Positions 54,538 to 63,045 are shown, numbered from the stretch's first letter. The stretch: 64,000 nt of DNA from Gammaproteobacteria bacterium (GCA_028820325.1 JAPPJO010000006.1:5244-69243), one strand, 5' to 3'. Program-made: numbers and translations. Notes: generated by a model not told the origin, from the sequence alone.

Positions 54538-54867
54538 GGTTCCTCCTCTACTCACTGGGTGATCCACGGGTCCGCGTAGGCTCCGGGAATCGTAAACGGT
54601 CTCCCGCGCCTCCCGACCGTGGCGTCGCCGGCAAGCAACGGCCCGAATGTAGCCTCCTCCGGAAGCATCTGGGAGTTCGCGGCGCACCGCAGGCGCCGGA
54701 CCCAGTGGCGTCCTCGGTGGCCAAGATGCGCAGCCCAGCCACGATCCCCCTCCGAGCTTAAGCGCTCTTGTCGTCGGACAAGACTGGGATGGGGGCTGGC
54801 GTAGACGCCTTCCCTCCGCGACCTTCGTTCGCGCAGATCGTGCAGTCCGTCAGTCGAGAGGAATCGA
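54538..54867. other. Intergenic stretch before the integrase
   Basis: About 330 bp between the divergent small gene and the recombinase. It probably holds both promoters. No dyad or att-like core stands out by eye, and no open frame here has protein-like sequence. Confidence 0.35.
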
Positions 54868-56031
54868 ATGATGGCACGCACGAGAAGAAGTCGGCGCTCC
54901 TACGGCGCCGGCGAATGGGGCCGGAACCGGGTGAGGGTGTTCCCAGATCCGAAGACCGGCCTGTTCCAGCTGGAGTGGCGCGAGAACGGCCGAAGGCTGA
55001 GCCGGTCCCTGAAGCACCGGGACTGGCGGCTGGCCAAGCGGCAGGCCGACGAGTTCGCCGCCGGGTTCGTTGACCCGGACCTGAACGGCAACGCGGAAGC
55101 CGACCCGGAGCCGCTCACGCTGGACAAGCTGTTTGAAATCTACGGTGAAGAGGTGACGCCCACGAAGGCGGAGACATCCCAGCGGTCCGACCGGGCGGCG
55201 ACGAGGATGTTCCTCCGGTTCTTCGGGCGGAGCCGGAGTCCCGAGACGCTCTCCCAGCGAGATTGGGACCGGTTCATCCGGGCGCGTCGGTCGGGCAGGG
55301 TAGGCCCGAGCGGAAGGCCGGTGTCCGACCGGACCATCGAGCACGACCTGAAGTTCCTGATCGCCGTGCTCAACTGGGCGTCCAAGTCCAGAGACGAGCG
55401 GGGCAAGCTCCTGCTCGCGTCGAATCCGCTGAGGGGTCTCAGGACGCCCACGGAGAAGAACCCCACGCGGGTGGTGTTGTCCGAGGAGGAGTACCAGGCG
55501 CTTCTCGGGGTGTCCCGAAAGGTGGATTGGCGCTTCCGCGTCGCGCTCGTGCTCGCCCACGAGACCGGACACCGAATCGGGGCCATCCGTCAACTCCGGT
55601 TCTCGGACATCGACTTCGAGGGCGGTGTGGTGCGGTGGCGGGCGGAATACGAGAAGACCGGATACGAGCACCGGACGCCGGTGACGACCGAAGCGTTGGC
55701 CGTCCTGCATGAGGCGCGGGAGAGGAGTTCGGGACATGAGGACGCTCCGGTTCTGCCCGCGCCGAGGGATGGCTCCAAGTGCGCGGGCCGGTCGTTGGTG
55801 CGAGCTTGGTGGTACAGAGCCCAGACGCTGGCGGAGCTCGTACCGAGGCGCGGGAGGGGCTGGCACTCGTTGAGGCGGAAGTTCGCCTCCGACCTGATGG
55901 ATCAGCCGCTCAAGGTGCTCTGCGAGCTGGGCGGCTGGAAGACCGCCAAGACGGTGCTTCAGTGTTACCAGAGAGCCGACGAGGGACAGCTTCGGAAGGC
56001 ACTGGACGCCCGCCGGAGACCTCGAAGCTGA
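54868..56031 (+). CDS. Tyrosine recombinase / phage-type integrase
   Basis: ATG 54868 (or 54871) after GAGAGGAATCGA, 387 residues. The basic N terminus and KTGLFQLEWRENGRRLSRSL resemble an arm-binding domain. A SAM-like core-binding part follows (RTIEHDLKFLIAVLNWASKS). Catalytic residues are visible: Arg in ETGHRIGAIRQLRFSDID, Lys in YEKTGYEHRTPV, H-x-x-R in GWHSLRRKFA, Trp in LGGWKTAKT, and the nucleophile Tyr in VLQCYQRA. It would catalyse integration or excision of the element to its left. It is intact over all expected motifs. Confidence 0.93.
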   Translation: MMARTRRSRRSYGAGEWGRNRVRVFPDPKTGLFQLEWRENGRRLSRSLKHRDWRLAKRQADEFAAGFVDPDLNGNAEADPEPLTLDKLFEIYGEEVTPTKAETSQRSDRAATRMFLRFFGRSRSPETLSQRDWDRFIRARRSGRVGPSGRPVSDRTIEHDLKFLIAVLNWASKSRDERGKLLLASNPLRGLRTPTEKNPTRVVLSEEEYQALLGVSRKVDWRFRVALVLAHETGHRIGAIRQLRFSDIDFEGGVVRWRAEYEKTGYEHRTPVTTEALAVLHEARERSSGHEDAPVLPAPRDGSKCAGRSLVRAWWYRAQTLAELVPRRGRGWHSLRRKFASDLMDQPLKVLCELGGWKTAKTVLQCYQRADEGQLRKALDARRRPRS

Positions 56032-56067
56032 GGCTCACGAATCGGCGGGAGTCAAAGAGCGGGAATT

Positions 56068-56158
56068 GGGCCTACCAGTCCCGCAAGTTCAAGGGAAAAC
56101 AGGAGATCCGATCTTGAACAACGCCGCCGTTACGTCAGGGTCAAGGGCCTACCAGTCC
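56068..56158. repeat. 14-bp direct repeat just downstream of the integrase
   Basis: GGGCCTACCAGTCC occurs at 56068-56081 and again at 56145-56158, 77 bp apart and directly after the recombinase gene. Integrase genes often lie beside their att site, so this could mark an attachment core or arm sites. A matching copy at the left side was not found by eye. Confidence 0.5.
56124..56141. promoter_or_regulatory. Second MerR-type dyad, inverted copy of 45603-45620
   Basis: CCGCCGTTACGTCAGGGT is the reverse complement of the left site with one mismatch. On the minus strand it is preceded by TTGACC, so it resembles a MerR-dependent promoter reading back over the integrase end. It could equally be an island-end repeat. 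Confidence 0.35.
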
Positions 56159-56385
56159 TCTTCAGGCTCGTCCCAGGTCTGGGCCCAGAACTCGTCCTCT
56201 TCGGCCCGCGCTTGCTCCAGGTCGACCGGCTCGACATCCTCCGCGTCTACGCGGCCGACCGTCTCGATTTGACGGACGATCTCATCCGTCACCCTGCTCC
56301 GCGTCTGGTGACGAAGCCGGTGCCGGACCCGCCAGCCTGCCACGGCCACGAGCACCGCGAGCGCCACGAACAGATATCCGGTCAC
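56149..56385 (-). CDS. Small single-pass membrane protein
   Basis: GTG 56385 with AAGGAG upstream opens 78 residues. An N-terminal helix (TGYLFVALAVLVAVAGWRVR) is followed by a basic stretch and then a strongly acidic tail (DAEDVEPVDLEQARAEEDEF ending in WAQTWDEPEEDW). This is typical of small inner-membrane proteins; no family is recognised. It lies between the integrase and the symporter and may mark the return to backbone. Confidence 0.55.
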   Translation of the reverse strand: MTGYLFVALAVLVAVAGWRVRHRLRHQTRSRVTDEIVRQIETVGRVDAEDVEPVDLEQARAEEDEFWAQTWDEPEEDW

Positions 56386-56568
56386 CGCTCTGGAGGCTCC
56401 TTGTTCAAAGAGAGATTAGCGGACTTTCCAAGCCGGTCATAGCCAGTCTTAGCCACAGCGAGATAATTGGTCAACGATGGCTGAATTGGCGCCGATCCAC
56501 TTGCATAAGCGCCGCAGACACCTAACCTCGAACCATAGCGATCCCATGCCGCAACCGGAGCCCCGGGC

Positions 56569-58098
56569 ATGACCTTCCAACCCCTCGACCTCGCCGCCTT
56601 TGCGGGCTTTCTTGCCCTCGTGGTCGGGGTGTCGCTGTATGCCTCGCGCGGCAGGCACGACGCGGCGGGATACTTTCTCGCGGGCCGCAATCTGCCGTGG
56701 TGGCTGATCGGTTTCTCGCTGATCGCGTCCAACATCTCCACGGAGCACTTCGTGGGCATGGCGGGCCGCGGGTACGATCTCGGGCTGGCCATCGCCAGCT
56801 ACGAGTGGATGGCCGCGGTCACGCTCGTGCTGGTGGGCCTGTTCTTCCTGCCGCGCTTTCTCCAGGCCGGCATCTACACCATTCCGGAGTTCCTGGAATA
56901 CCGTTACGACGCGCGCACGCGCACGCTCATGGCGGCCTACATCATGGCGGCCTATGTCCTGGTGGCCCTGGCCACGGTGCTTTACTCGGGGGCGCTGGCC
57001 CTGGAATCCATCTTCGGGCTGGACATCGGGGCGGGCATCTGGCTGATCGGGATTCTGGCCGGCGGCTACACCATCTACGGGGGCCTGAAGGCCGTCGTGT
57101 GGTCGGACCTCATCCAGAGCGTGGCGCTGCTTCTGGGCGGCGTTCTCGTGACGGTGCTCGGCTTTCGCGCGATCGGGGGCGTGGAGCCCTTTCTCGCGGC
57201 GGCCGAGGGCAAGCTGCACACCGTTCTCCCGTGGAACCACCCCGAGATGCCGTGGCTGGCGGTCTTCATCGGCGGACTCTGGATCCCCAACATCTTCTAC
57301 TGGGGGCTGAACCAGTTCATCACCCAGCGGACGCTGGCCGCGCGCAGCCTGGCGGACGCGCAGCGCGGCATCTTCCTGGCCGGCTTCATCAAGCTGCTCA
57401 TCCCCTTCATCATCGTCTTTCCGGGGATCATGGCCGCGGAGCTGTTCGCCGACCAGGTGACGAATCCGGATCAGGCGTATCCGGTGATGATGCGCGAGCT
57501 ACTGCCCGCGGGGCTGACCGGGCTCATGTTCGCGGCGCTCTTCGGGGCGGTGATGAGCTCCCTCGACTCGATGCTCAATTCGGCCGCGACCATCTTCAGC
57601 GTCGACATCTACAAGCGGCACCTGCGCCCGCGGGCTTCGTCGCGGAGGCTCATGACTGTCGGTCGGGTGGCGACGGCGGTCCTGGCGCTGATCGGGTGCC
57701 TGTGGGCGCCGCTGGTTGCACGGGCGGGGAGCGTGTTCGAGTACATCCAGATGTTCTGGGGATTCATCTCGCCGGGGATCGTGGCCGCCTTCCTGTTCGG
57801 TCTGTTCGTGCCCCGGACGCCGCCGCGGGCGGCCTTCGGAGGAATGGTGCTGGGGGTGCCGGTCTACGGCCTGCTGCTCTGGCTGCTTCCGGAAGTCGCG
57901 TTCCTGCATCACATGGCGATCACCTTCCTCGTGATCTGCGCGTTCATGCTGGCGGTGACGCGGGCCCGTCCGCTCACGGAGGAGCGCACGCTGCCGCGAT
58001 CCGCAGCGGCGGTGGATCTGACGCCGGCGTCCGGCGGGCGCCTGTGGGCCGGAGGCGTCATTGCCGGGGCGGCTGCTCTGTACATCGTCTTCTGGTAG
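56569..58098 (+). CDS. Sodium:solute symporter (SSS/SGLT family)
   Basis: A 509-residue transporter with about 13-14 helices. Family segments: YFLAGRNLPWWLIGFSLIAS followed by NISTEHFVGMAG in the sodium-site region, YTIPEFLEYRYDARTRT, YTIYGGLKAVVWSDLIQ, and AALFGAVMSSLDSMLNSAAT followed by IFSVDIYKR. Members import sugars, amino acids, nucleosides or vitamins with Na+. The sugar-transporter-like VVWSDLIQ block favours a sugar or polyol, but the substrate is undetermined. Confidence 0.92.
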   Translation: MTFQPLDLAAFAGFLALVVGVSLYASRGRHDAAGYFLAGRNLPWWLIGFSLIASNISTEHFVGMAGRGYDLGLAIASYEWMAAVTLVLVGLFFLPRFLQAGIYTIPEFLEYRYDARTRTLMAAYIMAAYVLVALATVLYSGALALESIFGLDIGAGIWLIGILAGGYTIYGGLKAVVWSDLIQSVALLLGGVLVTVLGFRAIGGVEPFLAAAEGKLHTVLPWNHPEMPWLAVFIGGLWIPNIFYWGLNQFITQRTLAARSLADAQRGIFLAGFIKLLIPFIIVFPGIMAAELFADQVTNPDQAYPVMMRELLPAGLTGLMFAALFGAVMSSLDSMLNSAATIFSVDIYKRHLRPRASSRRLMTVGRVATAVLALIGCLWAPLVARAGSVFEYIQMFWGFISPGIVAAFLFGLFVPRTPPRAAFGGMVLGVPVYGLLLWLLPEVAFLHHMAITFLVICAFMLAVTRARPLTEERTLPRSAAAVDLTPASGGRLWAGGVIAGAAALYIVFW

Positions 58099-58231
58099 GC
58101 GCGCCGCCGACGCCAGTCGTTTGCCCCGGCCTCACGGGCTGCGAGCCGGGCACGCCGGCAATACGTTGCAGGACCATGCATCGACCCTGCGAGAGGCCGA
58201 TTCCCCGCCATCTTCCGGGAGGAACCATATC

Positions 58232-58822
58232 GTGATCCGCAACACCGCTGTTTCCGTCCTCGCAGTCATCGCGCTTGCCGCTTGCGGCACTTCCGGCAAC
58301 GAAATGGGCGAGGGCCCCGAGGCCGGGACCATGATGTCGGCCGCCGACGGGGGCGCGCCCGTCGCCCAAGCCATGCCATCCACGGACCACATGCCTTCGG
58401 ATGCCGACCGGGCGGCGATTCTGGCGACCGTCCAGTCGCTCTTCGACGCGCTCGGCGAACGGGACACGGAGTTGCTGACCGCCATCCTGCATCCCGACAT
58501 CCTGATGCACTCGGTGGAGCGATCGGCTGCGGGGGAACGGTCCGCGTCGACATCCACGCTTGATGGTATGGTCGCGCGCCTCGAAGCCGACGGCCCGCGC
58601 ATGACCGAGCGCATGTGGGATCCCGAAGTGCGCATCAGCGGCGACCTGGCGACGGTCTGGACGCCGTACGACTTCTACGTCGGAGAGGACCTGAGCCACT
58701 GCGGCGCCGACGCCTTCATCCTCATGCGCGACGGCGGCGACTGGCAGATCACTTCGCTCTCGTGGACCCGGCTTCAGCCTCCGGAGTGCGAACTGCACCC
58801 GGACGGGCCGCCGGGTTCGTGA
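58232..58822 (+). CDS. NTF2-like (SnoaL/DUF4440-type) lipoprotein
   Basis: GTG 58232 follows GGGAGGAACC and gives 196 residues. The lipobox is VIALAAC. After a low-complexity linker comes an NTF2-like cone: ADRAAILATVQSLFDALGER, DTELLTAILHPDILM, and GDLATVWTPYDFYVGEDLSH with GGDWQITSLSWTR. Such folds bind small ligands or act as scaffolds; catalysis cannot be judged. The stop overlaps the next GTG (GTGA). Confidence 0.82.
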   Translation: MIRNTAVSVLAVIALAACGTSGNEMGEGPEAGTMMSAADGGAPVAQAMPSTDHMPSDADRAAILATVQSLFDALGERDTELLTAILHPDILMHSVERSAAGERSASTSTLDGMVARLEADGPRMTERMWDPEVRISGDLATVWTPYDFYVGEDLSHCGADAFILMRDGGDWQITSLSWTRLQPPECELHPDGPPGS

Positions 58823-59346
58823 ATTCATCCCGTTGGCGGCGGGTGCTGGTTGCCGGCTGGCTGCTGTTCGCGGTTTCGTTCCTGCTGCCGGCACTGTCCG
58901 GGATACCGGATCGCCACCGCATAACGGTCCCGCCTCCCCCTCCTCCTCTCCCGTCTGCCGCCTCGTCGATCATGCCCGAGGCGGGTGCGGTCTCCGGTTC
59001 GGCCGGTTCGCTCATGGCGCAGCGCACCAACCTCACGCCCGGCTGGGAAGCCTTCCTGTATGCGCTTTTTGGCTGGGGCGGCATCCTCGGGATAACCAGC
59101 GCGCTCACCAACCTGCTCATGGTGGCCACTGCCTTTCATGGAAAGTGGTCCGCGCGCGAGAGGTGGCCCGTGATCGTCCTGGCCGCCGCTGCGGTGTTCA
59201 ACCTGGGGTACTGGCTGTGGTGGGTCGCCGACGACGGGGGGTCCACGCTTGAGATCGGCTACTACGTGTGGGTGGCGTCCTTCGCGTGCGCGACCGTCGC
59301 ATTCAGGCTGCGCGCGCAGAAGGGGACTATTCCCACCTCCGAATGA
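58819..59346 (+). CDS. Four-helix membrane protein related to the PadR-linked proteins downstream
   Basis: GTG overlaps the lipoprotein stop; 175 residues. Helices are near LVAGWLLFAVSFLLPALSG, GWGGILGITSALTNLLMV, WPVIVLAAAAVFNLGYWLWW, and YYVWVASFACATVAFRLRA. A Pro-rich loop sits between helices 1 and 2. The end matches the last helix of the proteins at 59843 and 60590 (GYWAWALSFACATAGLW; GYFVWAASFVCAAVGLW), but this one lacks their N-terminal prefix domain. Function unknown. Confidence 0.72.
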   Translation: MNSSRWRRVLVAGWLLFAVSFLLPALSGIPDRHRITVPPPPPPLPSAASSIMPEAGAVSGSAGSLMAQRTNLTPGWEAFLYALFGWGGILGITSALTNLLMVATAFHGKWSARERWPVIVLAAAAVFNLGYWLWWVADDGGSTLEIGYYVWVASFACATVAFRLRAQKGTIPTSE

Positions 59347-59366
59347 TGGGCCATGGCCTCGTGACC

Positions 59367-59456
59367 CTAGGCCATGTGGAGCGCCTTGACCGCCTTTTCC
59401 GCCGCCTGATGCGCCGCGAAACAGGCCCAGTCATGCCTGCCGTTTGCAGGGGTCGC
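59367..59456 (-). pseudogene. Relic of a HEPN-domain protein
   Basis: The last 29 codons of a minus-strand frame read HDWACFAAHQAAEKAVKALH, then MA and a stop. W-ACF-A-QAAEKA-KAL is the hallmark of HEPN proteins (partners of MNT nucleotidyltransferases), but the rest of the domain, including the catalytic R-x4-6-H, is missing on both sides. No MNT partner is visible. Confidence 0.5.
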
Positions 59457-59468
59457 CGATACCTTGTA

Positions 59469-59481
59469 ATATAGGGTATAT
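59469..59481. promoter_or_regulatory. PadR-type operator candidate
   Basis: ATATA and TATAT flank GGG as an exact dyad in an AT-rich stretch about 28 bp before the padR ATG and overlapping a likely -10 region. PadR proteins commonly repress their own operon from such sites. Recognition is inferred. Confidence 0.5.
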
Positions 59482-59508
59482 AGCACTTCATGGTATTGGA
59501 GCGATCGG

Positions 59509-59850
59509 ATGAAGAAGCCGGTGTACAAGGAGCTCGTGGCTGCTTCGTCGCGCCCCATGGTGCTCTCGATCCTGGCGGGCGACGAGAGCTACGGCTACGA
59601 GATCCTCAAGCAGGTGAAGGTGCTCTCCGGCGGAGAACTCGAGTGGTCGGACGGGATGCTCTACCCGCTGCTCCATCGGCTTGAACGCGATGGCTTGATC
59701 GCGGGCCGCTGGGAACTCACCGACGAGGGACGGCGGCGCAAGTACTACCGGCTGACCGTCCGCGGCAAGAGCCAGTTGGCGCGCGACCGGGTGAGTTGGC
59801 GGGCGGTGCACGGAGCCCTCGAGATGTCCTGGGGAGGCGGTCATGTGTGA
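59509..59850 (+). CDS. PadR-family transcriptional regulator
   Basis: A 113-residue winged-helix regulator. The core SSRPMVLSILAGDESYGYEI, WSDGMLYPLLHRLERDGLI and GRRRKYYRLTVRGKSQLARD are diagnostic of PadR. It has only a short C-terminal helix, as in the small PadR-s1 subgroup that dimerises and senses hydrophobic compounds. Its stop overlaps the next ATG by 8 bp. It probably represses the three membrane-protein genes around it. Confidence 0.93.
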   Translation: MKKPVYKELVAASSRPMVLSILAGDESYGYEILKQVKVLSGGELEWSDGMLYPLLHRLERDGLIAGRWELTDEGRRRKYYRLTVRGKSQLARDRVSWRAVHGALEMSWGGGHV

Positions 59851-60574
59851 ACTGGACAGGGAAATCCGACGTTGGCGGCGGCAGGAGATCCGGAGGTCGT
59901 CGCTGTCCCCGCGCGAACTCGACGAGCTCGAGGATCATCTGAGGGCGCGAGTGGAACTGGAATTGGAACTCGATACCGCACGCTCGCCGCAACAGGCCTT
60001 CGCGCTCGCTTGGGATGAACTCGGCGGCGGGCGAGCGCTGTCCTGCGAGTTTGCGAGGGCGGGAAGGCCGAGGTGGCGAGGCCTGATGGCGGTCGCCGGG
60101 GTGTTGTTCGGGGCCTCCTTTTTTTTGCCGGTCATCGTAGCCGAGCTCCAGACCGCGGATGGGATGGTGCCCCGCTACGGGTACGAGGCGGTCTTGCGCC
60201 TGCTCGCCGACGGCGAACTTTCGTCAACACTCCTGGCGCTGGGTCCCAATTTGTTGATGGTCGTGGCTCTGGTCGGGGGTCTCGGCTCGGACCGATCTCA
60301 GGGTCGCTGGCTGCGGGGAATCGTCGGACTGGCGGGTCTTGCGTTACTGCTGATCGGGGTCACGAATCTCCTCTGGCCTGCTTCCGTCTCGTTGAATGGT
60401 GGTCCGCCGTTCCATTGGCCAGCGCCAAACCCGGTAACGAGCACCGTCCACTACCTCGCCGATCTGGGCATCGGATACTGGGCGTGGGCGCTCTCGTTCG
60501 CCTGCGCGACTGCTGGCCTGTGGATCCGCGACCGCGAGTGGGCGTCGGCGGAGCCGCGCCGGGCATCCGCCTAG
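59843..60574 (+). CDS. Permease-prefix domain protein with four-helix membrane part (paralogue 1)
   Basis: 243 residues. The N-terminal 75 residues form a permease-prefix-like helical domain (RRSSLSPRELDELEDHLRAR) that normally precedes FtsX/MacB permeases. Here it is joined to about four helices (GVLFGASFFLPVIVAELQ, LLMVVALVGGLGS and others) ending GYWAWALSFACATAGLWIRD. There is no MacB core or ATPase. The next gene is a paralogue. Confidence 0.75.
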   Translation: MCELDREIRRWRRQEIRRSSLSPRELDELEDHLRARVELELELDTARSPQQAFALAWDELGGGRALSCEFARAGRPRWRGLMAVAGVLFGASFFLPVIVAELQTADGMVPRYGYEAVLRLLADGELSSTLLALGPNLLMVVALVGGLGSDRSQGRWLRGIVGLAGLALLLIGVTNLLWPASVSLNGGPPFHWPAPNPVTSTVHYLADLGIGYWAWALSFACATAGLWIRDREWASAEPRRASA

Positions 60575-60589
60575 CGACGGGAGCAGATC

Positions 60590-61246
60590 ATGTTCGACCT
60601 GGACCAGGAGGTTCAGCGCTGGCGGGAGCACCAGATCCGGAGGTCGTCCCTATCCCTGCGCGAACTGGATGAGTTGGAAGACCACCTGCGGATTCGCGTC
60701 GATCTGGAGCTGGAGCTGGACCAGCGGCTGACCCCGGCGCGGGCCTTCGCGATCGCGCGCGACGAATTGGGAGAGACTTCTGTCCTGTCGAGGGAGTTCG
60801 CGAGGGCCGGCGCGCTCAGGTGGCGCCGCGCCCTGGTGTTCGGATGGGCGCTGTTCGCACTGTCGTTCCTGCTTCCGGCGCTCCGATTCGAATTCACCCG
60901 CGAGTCCGTTCAGGTGTTGTCACTGACGGGATACGAGGTCTTCTGGGCAGCTGTCACCGAAGGTGGGTTTCGCCACGCGCTCTGCAACCTGGCGATGCTG
61001 CTGACGTTGCCGGCGCTTTGGCGGGGACGAGTCCGTGGTGGACGATGGCTGGCCGGGGGCATCGGCCTGATGGGGTTGTACCTCCTTGAAACGGACCTCT
61101 CGTTGCCGCGCAGCAGCGCGGGTTTTTCGGCCTCGCTCCAAGGCGGGTATTTCGTCTGGGCGGCCTCGTTCGTCTGCGCCGCAGTCGGTCTTTGGCTGCG
61201 AGCGCGTGACTGGGTGCCGACGACAGCGGAAAGACCCGAGGCCTAG
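60590..61246 (+). CDS. Permease-prefix domain protein with four-helix membrane part (paralogue 2)
   Basis: 218 residues, ATG after GGGAGCAGATC. The prefix domain is nearly the same as in the preceding gene (RRSSLSLRELDELEDHLRIR). Helices include FGWALFALSFLLPALRFEF, ALCNLAMLLTLPALWRG and GYFVWAASFVCAAVGLWLRA. This points to recent tandem duplication. No catalytic motif is visible. Confidence 0.75.
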   Translation: MFDLDQEVQRWREHQIRRSSLSLRELDELEDHLRIRVDLELELDQRLTPARAFAIARDELGETSVLSREFARAGALRWRRALVFGWALFALSFLLPALRFEFTRESVQVLSLTGYEVFWAAVTEGGFRHALCNLAMLLTLPALWRGRVRGGRWLAGGIGLMGLYLLETDLSLPRSSAGFSASLQGGYFVWAASFVCAAVGLWLRARDWVPTTAERPEA

Positions 61247-61357
61247 GCCCGAGGTGGGAAGAGGATTTCGACAGCAACCCGAACAAATACCGAATATTGG
61301 TGTATAAGGAGGTGAGCCAGTAACCGATCATCCCAGAGCCCCCGGAATCAGACGACC

Positions 61358-62881
61358 ATGTCCACTGCCGCCCCCGCTCCAGCCGCACTTGCCCCGGTTC
61401 CTTCTTCGCCCACCCGTTCCCCCTCAGGCCAGCCCGCCGCGAGCGCGCTCGTTCCACCCGCGCCTGCTTCGGTCACGCCCATCTCCAGAGGGCTCAGGCC
61501 CGACCTCGATCCGCTCGGCGACGAGATCGCTCTTCTCTGCGCCCACATCACCGCGGCCACGTACCGGCTCCTCTGCCTGCTGAGGGTCTACGAGGAAGAG
61601 GAACGCTGGCAGGGATTCCGCTCCTGCGCCCACTGGCTCTCCTGGCGCACCGGCATTTCGCTCGGTCCCGCCCGCGAGAAGATGCGCGTCGCCCGTTGCC
61701 TCCCGTCCCTGTCCTTGATTCCCGAAGCCTTCGCCAAGGGAGAACTCTCGTACTCGAAGGTGCGGGCCCTGACCCGCATCGCCAACCCGGAAAACGAAGA
61801 GAAACTCCTCGACTTCGCGCGCCACGGCACCACCGCGCACGTGGAGCGCATGGTGCGCCATTGGCGCCGCCTGGACCGGGGCGACTCGTCGGAGGTCGCC
61901 CGTGCGGAGCGCCGCGGCCTCTCGGTGTGGCTCACCGACGAGGGCAGCTACGAAGTGCGGGGCCGGCTCAACCCGGAGGTGGGCGCGCTGCTCGTCAAGG
62001 CGCTCGAGGTAGCGGAAGGCCGGCTCTACCGCGCCGAGCGCAGCGCCGAGACCGAGCACCTGACCACGCCGGTACAACGCCGGGCCGACACCCTGGGGCT
62101 GTGGCTCGAGGAGCGCGTGCAGCCTCAGGTGCAGCTCGTGGTGCACTCGTTCAAAGGGGAGCAGCATCAGGAGCGGAAGGAGCATCAGGAGCACCAGAAG
62201 CGCGAGGAGCAGGAGCAGGAAGTGTCGGCCCTGCTGGTCACTGAAGAGGGCTGTGGCGTTTCAGCTGAAACGTCTTCGCGGCTCGCGTGCGACGCCGAGG
62301 TCGTGCCCATCGCGCGTGCGGACGACGGCTCCGTGCTGGATGTCGGGCGCCGCCGGAGGACCGTGGGCTGGCGCCTGCGCAAGGCCCTGGAGGCCCGCGA
62401 CGGCGGGTGCCGCTTCCCGGGATGCGACTCACGCGCGCGCACCCACGCCCATCACATCACGCCGTGGGCCGAGGGCGGAGAGACGGCGATGAACAACCTG
62501 GTGCTCGTGTGTCCCTTCCACCACCGCGCGGCCCACGAAGGGGGCTGGCGGGTGGAGATGGGCGAGTGGGGAGTCCCGCGCTTCCTCAACCCGTTGCGCA
62601 CTCCAGTGCCAGTGGTGCCCGCCTCCCCGGACATCGGCGGCCTGGTGCCCCGCGACGCCGCGAGGGCACGTCCGATGTCTTCGCGCGCGTTCCCGGTGTC
62701 TTCCACCCCGGACTTCGGTCTGGGTCGCTGGCACGGCCAGGACGGCATCGACGCCTGGACCGGGGACTCGCTGTGGACGGGCGAACGCATCGACTGGGGC
62801 TATGCGATGTTGTGCCTTTGGGGGGATGGGAGTGAGGGAGGACACACCAGCCAACAGGTGAGTTCAGCGGCCGCGAGTTGA
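61358..62881 (+). CDS. DUF222/HNH-endonuclease (13E12-type) protein
   Basis: 507 residues. The N-terminal DUF222 helical domain contains IALLCAHITAATYRLLCLLR, HWLSWRTGISLGPAREKMRV and GELSYSKVRALTRIANPE. An unusual charged stretch of Glu, Gln, His and Lys (near ERKEHQEHQKREEQEQE) splits the protein. The C-terminal HNH nuclease reads CRFPGCDSRARTHAHHITPW then AEGGETAMNNLVLVCPFHHR. These are repeat-associated proteins of actinobacteria and some other phyla, of unclear role, that may spread as selfish elements. AAGGAGGTG at 61308 lies too far from the ATG to serve it. Confidence 0.9.
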   Translation: MSTAAPAPAALAPVPSSPTRSPSGQPAASALVPPAPASVTPISRGLRPDLDPLGDEIALLCAHITAATYRLLCLLRVYEEEERWQGFRSCAHWLSWRTGISLGPAREKMRVARCLPSLSLIPEAFAKGELSYSKVRALTRIANPENEEKLLDFARHGTTAHVERMVRHWRRLDRGDSSEVARAERRGLSVWLTDEGSYEVRGRLNPEVGALLVKALEVAEGRLYRAERSAETEHLTTPVQRRADTLGLWLEERVQPQVQLVVHSFKGEQHQERKEHQEHQKREEQEQEVSALLVTEEGCGVSAETSSRLACDAEVVPIARADDGSVLDVGRRRRTVGWRLRKALEARDGGCRFPGCDSRARTHAHHITPWAEGGETAMNNLVLVCPFHHRAAHEGGWRVEMGEWGVPRFLNPLRTPVPVVPASPDIGGLVPRDAARARPMSSRAFPVSSTPDFGLGRWHGQDGIDAWTGDSLWTGERIDWGYAMLCLWGDGSEGGHTSQQVSSAAAS

Positions 62882-63045
62882 TCGCGGTGTAGTGGCAGCC
62901 GCTCGTGGACTCCGCCCGGGCACCTCCGGAACTCCGTTGTGAGCATGGTCTGGCACGCCTGAGCGCATCCGCTTTCGCGCCTGAGCAGCCAGCACGTACG
63001 TTCAAGCTCCGGAACTCGTCTCACCCCTCGGAAGCGATCCCGACC

